From positions 1 through 64,000 of the forward strand of contig DAHXNI010000091.1 in NCBI GenBank assembly GCA_027365475.1: DNA of 64,000 nt. Reading direction: 5' to 3'. Positions 32,076 through 40,873 of this stretch are shown here, piece after piece. How positions within the stretch are numbered: position 1 is the stretch's first letter; each line of letters opens with the position of its first letter. The DNA comes from Pseudomonadota bacterium. Lineage in GTDB: Bacteria > Pseudomonadota > Gammaproteobacteria > JAKAQQ01. The notes under the pieces are model-generated. The model did not search any database. It was not told the DNA's origin and was given only the letters and a program-made list of their open reading frames with translations. The position numbers and the translations under genes are program-made.

Positions 32076-32551
32076 ATGACCCAATCCGTCACCGGTGTTG
32101 ATCTAAATTCGCAGCCTCACCTGCGAACTCCATTCTGGTTCGGGATGGCGGAACGGGGCGTGTTCCCGGATTGGATGCTCCGTCTGGGTATCCGGGTCTT
32201 GCTGGGATTGCGTTTGCGAGAAGCCGGCTATGGGGGGATTGAAGGGGTAAATGGCGCGACTTCAGGATTAGGTGGAAGCCCTGCACAGACCGTATTGTTT
32301 CCATTGAGATGTTCGAACCTGTCCGTAACTACGCAGCCCTTCTCGGTCGACTGTCGGAATGGGGGCGGGGTCAGGCCCTTCTGTTCGTCCATGTCTCCTG
32401 CCACCGGAGCTTTGCCTATCCGTTTGACGCATCGGGTGCAACCGACTGGATAGCGCTAGCGTTCTTCTGGCTCAATCGCCTGGAGAGTGGACGGGAGTGG
32501 ATACTTGGGATATTCAAAGATGCGAATGGCACCCGTCTAGCTCGGCCGTAA
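32076..32551 (+). pseudogene. cyclopropane-fatty-acid-synthase-like methyltransferase, deleted and frameshifted
   Basis: The start reads MAERGVFPDWMLRLGIRVLLGLRLREAG, the N-terminus of COG2230-type SAM methyltransferases. About 25 codons later another frame resumes at MFEPVRNYAALLGRLSEW and FVHVSCHRSFAYPFDASGATDW, corresponding to the MFEHVRNYxxLLxRxxxW and FVHxFCHRxxAYPFE region of the same family. Roughly 120 residues including the SAM-binding loop are missing, and the two parts are out of frame. The remnant is dead. Confidence 0.75.
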
Positions 32552-32742
32552 ATCGCACGAGGGTACCTTTTTTGTTGCCTTGCAAGATGCTTTTTTGCCT
32601 ATCGGAGCGGTCGCGAGTGGTTTGCGCACCAACTCCTCTTCCGTAAACGTTGAGTGTTTGAGAGAATAACCGCTCACCCAGTGTGTGAGTGAGCGCAGAC
32701 GAAAGTCTCGTACACTTTCCGGGAGGCTCAGGAGACTCTCAC

Positions 32743-34515
32743 ATGTGGCAGCGTATCGTCGTTTTTGCCGTGCTGGCTATCACCATCGCCTTTCTTGTGT
32801 GGGGGCGTTGGCGCTATGACCTGATTTCGATCACGGCGCTTCTCTGTCTTGCGGTCACAGGTATTCTGCCTCCCGCCAAGGTATTCGAGGGGTTTGCGAG
32901 CCCGGCCGTCATCACCATCGCGGCCGTGATGGTCGTGGGTCGCGCACTCTGGAGCGCCGGCATGATTGATGCCGTGAGTCACCTCATCACCCGCCATGTG
33001 AAGCAGCCACGGTTCCAGTTCATGGCGCTCACAGGGTTGCTCAGCCTCTGCTCCACGGTCATCAGCGATGTCGGTGCGCTTGCGGTTTTCCTTCCGATCG
33101 CCGTACAGGTTTCGAAAAAACAGGAACGCCCCCTGGGACCGGTCCTCATGCCACTTGCGTTCAGCGCAATCCTCGGGGGGATTGTGACTCTCACCGGAAC
33201 CACGCCCAACATTCTGATCTCAAGTTACCGGGCCCAGGTTACGGGACATCCCTTCGGATTTTTTGCATTCACGCCGGTCGGTGGAGTCGTTGCGCTGGCT
33301 GGACTTTTGTTTCTCTGGGTGTTCTCGACTGTCCTGCTCCCCAAGCGACTCCGCAAAACCAAGCCGGATGAATCGGATCACACGTCATATCTCACAGAAA
33401 TCGTGGTGCAACCCGATTCGCCGTTCGTCGATCATGCGCTCGGCGAACTCCATGAGGAGATTGATCTTGATTTTGTGATTGCAGGTGTGATCCGGGACGA
33501 AGCACGCAAAGCGGCAAATCGCTACCTGAGGCTGCGTGCAGGGGATATATTGCTTATCCAGGCTGCTCCAGAAGATCTTAAGACCTTTCTGGATGCGTCG
33601 AAAATGCTCTTGTTGGAACATAAAGATGTCGCCGAGCGGTTCCAGCCATCGGACGAAATGGGCTTGGAACAGGTGATCCTGCGGCCGGAATCCGCTCTCG
33701 TGGGACAAAGCGCGCTGTCGCTCAATCTGCGCCGGCGCTATGGCATCAACCTGCTTGCTATCTCCCGCCAGGGTGGTCGTGTAACGACTCGTCTTAGTGA
33801 CACCAAACTCCTGCCAGGAGATGTCCTGCTGCTGCACGGTGATAGGCAGGTGCTTGCGGAGCTGATTGGCCGATTCCGGCTAGTGCCCCTGGCGAGCGCC
33901 GAAACGCGCCTGATCAAACCCACTCGGATTCTCTCCGCGCTTCTGATCTTTGCCGCTGCGGTGACGGCTGTGGTCATGGGCTGGTTGCCAGTCGACGTCA
34001 GTTTTGTAGCGGCGGCAGTGCTGATGGTAGTTTTCGGCTACCTCTCTTTGCGCGAGCTTTATGAGAGCTTGGAACTCCCTATTCTGGTTCTTTTGGGTGC
34101 GTTTATATCCATCGGCGCCGCTTTCCAAAGTACCGGTGGTGCCGCCTGGATAGCTCATCTCGTGCTCGAGCTTGGCCGCAGCTGGCCGCTTGCAGCCATT
34201 GTCGGGCTTTTAATGGTGATGACATTGGGGTTTAGTAATTTCATCAACAATGCGGCCACCGCAGTGATCTTTGCGCCGATTGCGATCAGTGTGGCGCATG
34301 GACTCGGCGTATCACCCGATCCCTTGCTGATGGCAGTCGCTCTGGGCAGTTGCTTGCCCTTTCTCACGCCCGTCGGCCATCAGTGCAATGCTTTGGTGCT
34401 GAATCCCGGCGGCTACCGTTTTGGTGATTATTGGAAACTCGGATTGCCGCTTTCCCTCTTTCTGGTGCTGGTCGCTGTTCCCATGATTCTTTGGGTGTGG
34501 CCGGCCCGGCTGTGA
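32743..34515 (+). CDS. SLC13-family anion transporter with two TrkA-C domains
   Basis: This 590-aa membrane protein has two halves of transmembrane helices around a cytoplasmic region. Family motifs include VFLPIAVQVSKK, LTGTTPNILISS and NFINNAATAVIFAPIA. Between about residues 200 and 390 are two RCK_C/TrkA-C domains (YLRLRAGDILLIQAAPEDL and LLPGDVLLLHGDRQVL). It belongs to the CitT/DASS group moving sulfate, phosphate or dicarboxylates; the substrate is not readable. CAGGAG lies 8 nt before the ATG chosen. Confidence 0.9.
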   Translation: MWQRIVVFAVLAITIAFLVWGRWRYDLISITALLCLAVTGILPPAKVFEGFASPAVITIAAVMVVGRALWSAGMIDAVSHLITRHVKQPRFQFMALTGLLSLCSTVISDVGALAVFLPIAVQVSKKQERPLGPVLMPLAFSAILGGIVTLTGTTPNILISSYRAQVTGHPFGFFAFTPVGGVVALAGLLFLWVFSTVLLPKRLRKTKPDESDHTSYLTEIVVQPDSPFVDHALGELHEEIDLDFVIAGVIRDEARKAANRYLRLRAGDILLIQAAPEDLKTFLDASKMLLLEHKDVAERFQPSDEMGLEQVILRPESALVGQSALSLNLRRRYGINLLAISRQGGRVTTRLSDTKLLPGDVLLLHGDRQVLAELIGRFRLVPLASAETRLIKPTRILSALLIFAAAVTAVVMGWLPVDVSFVAAAVLMVVFGYLSLRELYESLELPILVLLGAFISIGAAFQSTGGAAWIAHLVLELGRSWPLAAIVGLLMVMTLGFSNFINNAATAVIFAPIAISVAHGLGVSPDPLLMAVALGSCLPFLTPVGHQCNALVLNPGGYRFGDYWKLGLPLSLFLVLVAVPMILWVWPARL

Positions 34516-34534
34516 GGCTTTCCGGGCTTCTGCA

Positions 34535-35767
34535 TTACCCGGATCCGGGGGGTGGCGGCCTTGGGGCGAGGGATGGCTGCCCGGTCGTGCGGAGGTCATG
34601 GTGGAAATCCGTTTCGTACCGTGACGCGATATGGTGGATGTCCCACACACGGGTTGATGATTGGGCGGACTGAGCAAGACGCTTGCAGAGATCAGGTGCG
34701 TTGAGCAGCCTGGTAATGGCCTGTGCCAGTGCCTCGGGATCTTGGGGAGGGATCAAAAGACCGTTTTCTCCATCTTCGATGATGTCCGGGATGCCGCCCG
34801 CCGCGCAGGCGATCACCGGCAGGCCGAAGGTCATGGCCTCGACGACGGTCATCCCGAAAGATTCCAGATGGGAGGGAAAGACGAAGATGTCCATGGCAGC
34901 GAAAGCCACCCTCGGATCCAGGCTTTCCCCTGTGAAATGAACCGTGCCCTCGAGTCCCAGTTGTCGCTTGAGGGTCTGGATCTCCCGGAGAAAGCTCTGC
35001 TCGAGCGGTTCGGAATCGGCCCCCCCCGCGACCAGCCCCTGAATGGATGGATCCTGCTTCATGAGGGTATGCATGGCGAGAAGGTATTCACGGTGTCCTT
35101 TCATGGCAGTGATGCGCCCGAGCATTCCGATCACGGTCTTATCCGGGGCGAGCCCGAGTTGGATTCTGGCCTCCTGTTGGCTCAAGGAGTGGATGGTGAA
35201 ATGCTGGTAACGGATTCCGGGGGGCAGGATGCGTACCCGATCATCCGATATCGGGAGATGATCGCGGATACCACGGGCCACGTAGCTAGAAATCGCATAG
35301 ATGCGTTGGGTTCTTCGATAGAGCAGGCGGTTCAGAATCCCGCGGCGGGTATGTTTGAGCCCCATGTGCCGGGTGAGATAGAGCAGGCTCTGAGTCTTAG
35401 ATAAAGATAGCGTGAGGGAGAGCAAACGGAGGCTTTGGCTGTCATGAGCGTGGACGATGTCGGGCTTTTGGCTCCGGATCCAGCCTCTTAGCCGCACGAT
35501 GTCGAAGATGCGCAAAAGACCCTGACGAGAGTGAGTCAAGACTTCAAGCCCGTGAGTTCGCGCTTGGGACTCGATGCGAGTGCCGCGAGGAAGATAGAGC
35601 GTCACCCGATGGCCACGTTCGTGCCACGCGGCCGCAAGCCAGATGACTTCCCGTTCGAGCCCGCCCCAGGAATGCGAGTCGCAGGCCACGAGGATGCAAA
35701 GCGGAGCCGATCCGGGATCCGGGCGGGGCGGAGACAGGGACGCAATGGCTGGGTTGATGGTGTTCAT
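34535..35767 (-). CDS. glycosyltransferase family 4 protein
   Basis: This GT-B enzyme has an N-terminal acceptor domain (VACDSHSWGGLEREVIWLAAAWHERGHRVTLYLP, PDIVHAHDSQSLRL). The C-terminal donor domain has GMLGRITAMKGHREYLLAM, VHFTGESLDPRVAFAAMDIFVFPSHLESFGMTVVEAMTFGLPVIA (the E-x7-E signature) and a closing PPQDPEALAQAI. A nucleotide-sugar-dependent transfer to a surface glycan or lipid is likely. It stands alone, convergent with the transporter. Start uncertain: ATG chosen, with a TTG 20 codons upstream also open; neither has a strong ribosome-binding site. Confidence 0.88.
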   Translation of the reverse strand: MNTINPAIASLSPPRPDPGSAPLCILVACDSHSWGGLEREVIWLAAAWHERGHRVTLYLPRGTRIESQARTHGLEVLTHSRQGLLRIFDIVRLRGWIRSQKPDIVHAHDSQSLRLLSLTLSLSKTQSLLYLTRHMGLKHTRRGILNRLLYRRTQRIYAISSYVARGIRDHLPISDDRVRILPPGIRYQHFTIHSLSQQEARIQLGLAPDKTVIGMLGRITAMKGHREYLLAMHTLMKQDPSIQGLVAGGADSEPLEQSFLREIQTLKRQLGLEGTVHFTGESLDPRVAFAAMDIFVFPSHLESFGMTVVEAMTFGLPVIACAAGGIPDIIEDGENGLLIPPQDPEALAQAITRLLNAPDLCKRLAQSAQSSTRVWDIHHIASRYETDFHHDLRTTGQPSLAPRPPPPGSG

Positions 35768-36074
35768 GCTGTGGGTCGGGTCGGCTATCCCGCCCCCGAG
35801 ACTAACGTGAGCCGGAACGGCTTTCAAAAGCTGATTGTAATCTTGGAATGGACTCGTGGGGGATCATGCGCCAGCTTCCCTGAAGTTGGACCGGCGGCTG
35901 TCCGAACGGTGTTTGAGGACGCAGGCTGCGTGGGGGGCGTCCCGGCTCACTTGAGCCCGTGCAGGGTTTTTTGGTGTAAGATCAATCAGGTAGTCGTCCC
36001 GCGCCCTCTGCGAGGGAAGCTCGCAGGGTTGCGGAACCGGCATCACGTCACACCTTCCAATGAGGTTCTCAATT
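35768..36074. other. intergenic region between divergent genes
   Basis: The region contains AT-rich TTTTTTGGTGTAAGATCAATC near 35968-35988 that could hold the ybjQ promoter (TAAGAT as -10), but no -35 is well placed. GAGG at 36063-36066 is the ribosome-binding site of ybjQ. No gene seen. Confidence 0.35.
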
Positions 36075-36398
36075 ATGATGATTACAACGACAGAACAGGT
36101 CATCGGATACCGCGTACGCGAAGTGAAAGGCCAGGTCTTTGGGGTTGTCGTCCGTAGCCGTGGCATTGGCGGCAACATCATGGCGAGCCTGCGCTCCATC
36201 GTCGGCGGTGAAATCACGGAATATACCGCAATGCTGGAGGAAGCCCGGCGCCATGCCATCGACCGGATGGTGAAGAATGCGAGCCTGATGGAGGCCAATG
36301 GTGTCGTGATGATGCGCTTTGACTCTTCGGAAATCGGTCAGACCATGAGCGAGATCGTGGCATATGGTACGGCGGTCGTTCTCGAAAAGGAGTCCTAA
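36075..36398 (+). CDS. YbjQ/UPF0145 family protein, second copy
   Basis: The 107-aa protein (EQVIGYRVREVKGQVFGVVVRSRGIGGNIMASLRSIVGGE, then RMVKNASLMEANGVVMMRFDSSEIG and YGTAVVL) is a complete YbjQ-type protein and a paralogue of the one at 29801, with about half of the positions shared. Only 3 bp separate it from the following membrane protein, suggesting a two-gene operon. The start is taken at the ATG after GAGG; an earlier ATG lacks a site. Confidence 0.9.
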   Translation: MMITTTEQVIGYRVREVKGQVFGVVVRSRGIGGNIMASLRSIVGGEITEYTAMLEEARRHAIDRMVKNASLMEANGVVMMRFDSSEIGQTMSEIVAYGTAVVLEKES

Positions 36399-36401
36399 AA
36401 C

Positions 36402-36698
36402 ATGTTGCGCGCGGTTCTCATGACCCTTGCGGCTGTATTGATGATTGCCGGATGCGTTCTGCTCTTTACAGACGTATGGCAGTTTGGGATCAATGTCCTC
36501 GTGGCCGGTGGCATCCTCATCGCCGCTCTGGCTTTTGAGCGCTGGCGTTATCGGTCAATGTCTGTTCAGCCGGATCCCACCTGGCAACGGACGGGCGAGC
36601 GCTTCTCTGGGGCGGATGGTGAGGGGGATGTCGATGTCTACTATGACCCCTCAACCGGCGACCGCCACTATGTGGTGGGCCGTGATCCTCTGCCTTGA
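36402..36698 (+). CDS. small two-helix membrane protein, hypothetical
   Basis: The 98-aa protein has two hydrophobic helices (about 5-25 and 29-45) and a hydrophilic tail containing DVDVYYDPSTGDRHYVVGRDP. A cysteine in LMIAGCVLL resembles a lipobox but lacks a preceding charged signal region, so membrane insertion is more likely. No family recognised. The close spacing to ybjQ suggests joint expression. Confidence 0.7.
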   Translation: MLRAVLMTLAAVLMIAGCVLLFTDVWQFGINVLVAGGILIAALAFERWRYRSMSVQPDPTWQRTGERFSGADGEGDVDVYYDPSTGDRHYVVGRDPLP

Positions 36699-36846
36699 AA
36701 TGATGGAGCACGGAGAAAAATCCCTGCCCGGATTTCGGCCGAGAGCCCATCATGCGATACACTGAGTCTCGGAACTTTCCCGGGGCTCCAGAGTCGAAGG
36801 TAAGTCGACTTCGTCGATCACCCCGTTACAGTGGAGTCACTCAATT

Positions 36847-39800
36847 ATGAAAAAAATCTTCCTACCCATTCTCCTCGGTGCTGCCATGTTGACTGTGACA
36901 CTGCCCGCATGGGCTGCCAGGTCCCATGGTCCATTCCGTAACCTGACCTTTCGAAACATTGGCCCGGCCGTGGCTGGCGGGCGCGTGACCAGTGTCGTCG
37001 GAGTTCCTGGAAACCGGAATCTTTACTTTGTCGGCACCGCAGGCGGTGGGGTGTGGAAAACGACCAATGGCGGGGACAGCTGGCAGAACGTTTTTGACCA
37101 TGAGTCCACCATGTCCATTGGTGCGGTCGCGCTTGACCCTGGACATCCGGATTGGGTTTGGGTCGGAACGGGAGAAGCCAATCCCAGAAACGACATGACC
37201 AATGGCGCAGGAGTGTATTTTTCGCCGGACGGTGGGAAGACGTGGGAGAACATGGGCTTGAATCAGGCGGGTCAAATCGGAGCCATTGCGGTCAATCCGG
37301 ATGATCCGAGCAATGTATTCGTCTGTGCCCTGGGGGATGTCTGGAAGCGGGGACCGGTGCGGGGAGTTTTTATGACCCGTGATGGCGGCCGGACCTGGAA
37401 AAAGGTTCTTTATCTCAACTCCCACACGGGATGTTCGGACATTGCTTTTCAGCCGGGAAACCCGAAAGTCCTGATTGCAGGCATGTGGCCGCTTCAGCGT
37501 TATCCCTGGTTGCTGGTGAGTGGAGGACGTTCAGGCGGGCTTTACCGCTCACTGGACGGCGGGCGCACCTGGAAAAAACTGATGCACGGTCTTCCGAAGG
37601 GTCCGATTGGACGCTCCGCTGTGGCCTTTGCGCCGAGCCAGCCGGATACCGTTTATGCCGTGATTCAGGCCAAGGGTGGTGTGCTCTGGGCCTCCCACGA
37701 CGGGGGATCGCACTGGCAGCTCGTGAGCGACAACCACAATGACGATGTGCGGCCGTTTTATTTCACTAATCTCGCGGTCATGCCGAACAACCCGGAACGC
37801 CTGTTCATGCTTTCCATGAAACTCATGGAGAGTACCGATGGCGGGAGAACCTCGTTCTACGCGGATCCGGGCGTACATGTCGACCATCACGCGATCTGGA
37901 TCGATCCGCATGATCCCGACCGGATCATCCAGGGCAACGATGGCGGGGTGTATCTCTCGACCAACGGAGGAAAACACTGGCGGTTCCTGGGCAATCTCCC
38001 CATCGAACAGTTTTATCAGGTCGCGGTGGCCGATCGCATCATGCCCTTTCTGGTCTGTGGAGGCCTGCAGGACAACAATGCCTGGTGTGGCGCCTCGAGC
38101 GACTACCGGCGCGGTGGAGTCGTGGGCGCTCAGGACTGGTTCCAGATCTCCGGTGGAGATGGCCAATATGTGGTTCCTGCACCGAGCGATCCGAACATCA
38201 TTTATGCCACCACAGATGATGGCTATCTCACCCGTTTCAACCGGGTGACCCGTCGGGCGCGGAGCATCAACCCCTACCTTCGGGATGAACTGACGGGGGA
38301 CATCCTCTCAGGCAAAGTGCTTGCCAAACAGAAATACCGGTTCGACTGGACCTCTCCGATTGCGGTTTCCCCGACCGATCCAAACAGTATCTACATCGGC
38401 GGCGACGTGGTGTTTCATAGCACGAACGGCGGTCGTCACTGGGCCGTGATCAGCCCCGATCTCACGCGTGATGTCAAGGCCAAACAGGGCCCGACCGGAG
38501 GGCCCGTGACCAAGGATCTTTCGGGTGCCGAGACCTACGATACGATCCAGTCGATCACGCTCGCACCGACCAATCCCCATGTCATCTGGGTCGGGACGGA
38601 TGATGGATGGGTCTGGGTCTCGCGCAACGACGGTGGACACTGGACGAAAGTCACCCCGTCGGGTGCACCCCAGTGGGCCCGCGTCTATCACGTCACTGTT
38701 TCCCCGTTCCATGCGGGGACAGCCTTTGCGGCTTTCGATGCGCATGAACTTGGCAATAACCACCCCTATGTTTTCCGGACCGACAACTACGGCCGGAGCT
38801 GGCACCGCATCACACGCGGATTGCCCGACGCCTCGGTTCTCGTGGTCCGTCAGGATCCAAATGATCCTGGGTTGTTGATGGCCGGAACCATGCAGGGTCT
38901 TTATTACTCACAAAATGGCGGTCGGCTCTGGAAACCACTCCATGCCAACCTGACGACTGCTGCGGTTTTCGACCTTCAGTTCGTCAAACCGTTACACAGC
39001 CTCGTTTTGGCCACGCACGGCCGGGGTATCTGGATTCTGGACAACCTGAGACCGGTCGAGGAACTGACTCCGGCTGTTGCCCGAGAACCCTTCCACCTGT
39101 TTCACGCATCGAACGGTTATATGCTCTACGCCAGCCATACCAACGGCGTGGGTCCGGCACACTTCCGAGGGCCCAATGCCACGACGGGTGTTGTGATCAG
39201 CTACTACCTGAACAAGGCACTCAAACCCAACTCCAAGGAAAAGATGCGTCATGAGACGCCGGTCAAGATCGTGATTGCGGACCCAGCCGGCCAGAAGATC
39301 GACACCCTTTGGGGTACGGCCAAATCTGGAGTCAATGAGGCGGTCTGGAATCTCGTTTACAAAGGCCCCACCAAGCTCCAGTTGATGCCCCAGTCGCACG
39401 GGGGGTTTTTCGGTGGAAACTTTGGCCCGCGCGTCGTTCCGGGGACTTACCGCGTTGAGGTGACCACACTCGGCAAGACAGAGGATACGACTGCCCGGGT
39501 ACTGCCGGACCCACGCTATTCGGTTCCACTGGCGACCTATCGGGCCAATACCCAAGCCGGACTTGAGATGCGCTCGAACCTTTCAGCACTCAATACCGTT
39601 CTCAATCGTACCCATGCGATTGAGGTGGGGCTGGATGCCGTGATGGCACGCGCGCACCAGGATGCGGCCTTCCGTCATGCCTACCCGGCGCTCATCAAGG
39701 AAGCAGGTGCGCTCAACAAGATGCTTGGAAAATTTGAGGCGCCGCTCTGGAACCCCAAAACCCAGCATACGGTTTCAGAGGACTTCCTCCGTCACTATAC

Positions 39801-40053
39801 CCGTCTGCACATGCATGCCGCTGCGTTCTATGGCATGACGGCATTCGGTTGGGGCGAGAAGCCGCGAGCACAGGTTCAGGCATTGATCCGCCATGACCAC
39901 CGTCGCATCGGTGGGGTCTTGGCGACCTTCAATACCACGATCCGGGCCGCAGTCCTGCACTGGAACCGCATGGCCTATGCCCAGGGCCTGGCCACGCTAC
40001 CAATCGGCCAGCCGGTGACCTTTCACAAGGTTCCAGCTCTGCCCGAGCTCTGA
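36847..40053 (+). CDS. large exported BNR/VPS10-like beta-propeller protein
   Basis: This 1068-aa protein has a signal peptide (MKKIFLPILLGAAMLTV, cleavage after the AWA motif). Many BNR/sortilin-type repeats follow: recurring SxDGGxTW variants such as TTNGGDSW, SPDGGKTW, TRDGGRTW, SLDGGRTW, STNGGKHW, STNGGRHW, RNDGGHW and SQNGGRLW across residues 60-710. They should build one or two beta-propellers. Similar proteins are often annotated as sialidase or glycosyl hydrolase, but no catalytic site is evident here. The last 350 residues include a beta-sandwich-like segment and a helical tail. A strong terminator follows. Function unknown, periplasmic or secreted. Confidence 0.85.
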   Translation: MKKIFLPILLGAAMLTVTLPAWAARSHGPFRNLTFRNIGPAVAGGRVTSVVGVPGNRNLYFVGTAGGGVWKTTNGGDSWQNVFDHESTMSIGAVALDPGHPDWVWVGTGEANPRNDMTNGAGVYFSPDGGKTWENMGLNQAGQIGAIAVNPDDPSNVFVCALGDVWKRGPVRGVFMTRDGGRTWKKVLYLNSHTGCSDIAFQPGNPKVLIAGMWPLQRYPWLLVSGGRSGGLYRSLDGGRTWKKLMHGLPKGPIGRSAVAFAPSQPDTVYAVIQAKGGVLWASHDGGSHWQLVSDNHNDDVRPFYFTNLAVMPNNPERLFMLSMKLMESTDGGRTSFYADPGVHVDHHAIWIDPHDPDRIIQGNDGGVYLSTNGGKHWRFLGNLPIEQFYQVAVADRIMPFLVCGGLQDNNAWCGASSDYRRGGVVGAQDWFQISGGDGQYVVPAPSDPNIIYATTDDGYLTRFNRVTRRARSINPYLRDELTGDILSGKVLAKQKYRFDWTSPIAVSPTDPNSIYIGGDVVFHSTNGGRHWAVISPDLTRDVKAKQGPTGGPVTKDLSGAETYDTIQSITLAPTNPHVIWVGTDDGWVWVSRNDGGHWTKVTPSGAPQWARVYHVTVSPFHAGTAFAAFDAHELGNNHPYVFRTDNYGRSWHRITRGLPDASVLVVRQDPNDPGLLMAGTMQGLYYSQNGGRLWKPLHANLTTAAVFDLQFVKPLHSLVLATHGRGIWILDNLRPVEELTPAVAREPFHLFHASNGYMLYASHTNGVGPAHFRGPNATTGVVISYYLNKALKPNSKEKMRHETPVKIVIADPAGQKIDTLWGTAKSGVNEAVWNLVYKGPTKLQLMPQSHGGFFGGNFGPRVVPGTYRVEVTTLGKTEDTTARVLPDPRYSVPLATYRANTQAGLEMRSNLSALNTVLNRTHAIEVGLDAVMARAHQDAAFRHAYPALIKEAGALNKMLGKFEAPLWNPKTQHTVSEDFLRHYTRLHMHAAAFYGMTAFGWGEKPRAQVQALIRHDHRRIGGVLATFNTTIRAAVLHWNRMAYAQGLATLPIGQPVTFHKVPALPEL

Positions 40054-40090
40054 AGGGGGGAGTCTGCCCGATTGAGAGGAAAGCACTTGA

Positions 40091-40122
40091 AAGCCCGCCG
40101 TCTACTGACGGCGGGCTTTTTT
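40091..40122 (+). terminator. rho-independent terminator
   Basis: AAGCCCGCCGTC-TACT-GACGGCGGGCTT is a perfect 12-bp stem with a 4-nt loop running into a T tract. It stands 38 bp after the BNR gene and would terminate it. Opposite-strand read-through from the next gene would meet the same hairpin with an A/T tail. Confidence 0.93.
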
Positions 40123-40150
40123 CGTTCTCGGGTGAAAAGTTGGAGTCTGG

Positions 40151-40387
40151 TCAGTCCGGAATGGAATGAACGGAGTTGACTGCCTCTTCCTCGATGGGCT
40201 CGTAAAGAATGCTGGGTGTGTCGCCGCTCCGGTAATAGGGGCGTCCGGATTGCAGTTCGACGAGTGCACGGTCACGTTCTTCACGGCTTGCGTACCAGCG
40301 ATCGGCCTGGAAGTCCGGCCCCAAAAGGTGAGGGGCGGACATCGGGTCCGACGGATCCATCTTTGCGCGAATACCGAAACGTTTCAT
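40151..40387 (-). CDS. small hypothetical protein
   Basis: The 78-aa protein is hydrophilic, with WYASREERDRALVELQSGRPYYRSGDTPSILYEP in the middle. There are no membrane segments and no recognised domain. GGAG lies 7 bases before the ATG. It is immediately preceded by a 400-nt structured non-coding stretch that could be its leader or an independent RNA. Composition and a usable ribosome-binding site support translation; the family is not recognised. Confidence 0.55.
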   Translation of the reverse strand: MKRFGIRAKMDPSDPMSAPHLLGPDFQADRWYASREERDRALVELQSGRPYYRSGDTPSILYEPIEEEAVNSVHSIPD

Positions 40388-40790
40388 CAGTGTCTCCGTG
40401 ATATCCCGGCGTTCAGGCCGGGGAGGTAAGGCGACGGTTTTGCACCGCCTCCGGTTAAGTTGAGTGCCAGTCTTTCCCGGCTGCCAGCCCGTAAGGGCCT
40501 TGTGACAGAGGCTCGCACCTCGCTCCCCTCGGGAATGTCACGAACCGGCTCCCGCCTGGTGGCGGCGGTCCGAGCCTTCGGCGCTTGACCCTTCGCCCGC
40601 ATGATTCGGGCCTTGCAGAGCGGTGAACTGAGGAAGCATTCGCCGGTACGTCTCAACCACCTGTTCGCAACGTAGAGCGATGCGATCACCGCATCGCTCT
40701 CACCCTGGTCAGCCGAGCCTGCTTGCGCAAGCTCCACCCTTCAGGGCAGGGTCACTGACGGGTTCCCAGGAAGTTTACCCTGATGCGGAA
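40388..40790 (-). ncRNA. candidate structured RNA, resembling a TnpB 3' end / omega-RNA with IS605-type right-end hairpin
   Basis: Minus-strand transcription could start from TATAAT at 40792-40797. The region folds strongly: an 11-bp perfect hairpin AGAGCGATGCG/CGCATCGCTCT (40674-40700), a GCTTGCGCAAGC palindrome, a GTGACA/TGTCAC closing stem (40502-40541), a CGGT-ACCG hairpin, and CCCGGC-GTTCAG-GCCGGG (40405-40422). The last two, close to the downstream edge, recall the right end and guide scaffold of IS200/IS605 TnpB elements. The frame across it lacks the RuvC and CxxC motifs of TnpB, so no nuclease is encoded. It could equally be a long leader of the small gene. Identity is inference. Confidence 0.35.
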
Positions 40791-40873
40791 CATTATAGCG
40801 GGGCACGCAGCCGATCAGTGGCGATAATGGGGGCTCCGACGCCTGATTTCCGGCTCTCCAATCCTCTACGGGC

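Noticed and set aside
40387-40737. 116-residue minus-strand protein upstream of the small hypothetical
   Set aside because: Runs through the strongly folded stretch, with no motif and low-complexity composition; better explained as RNA or element end.
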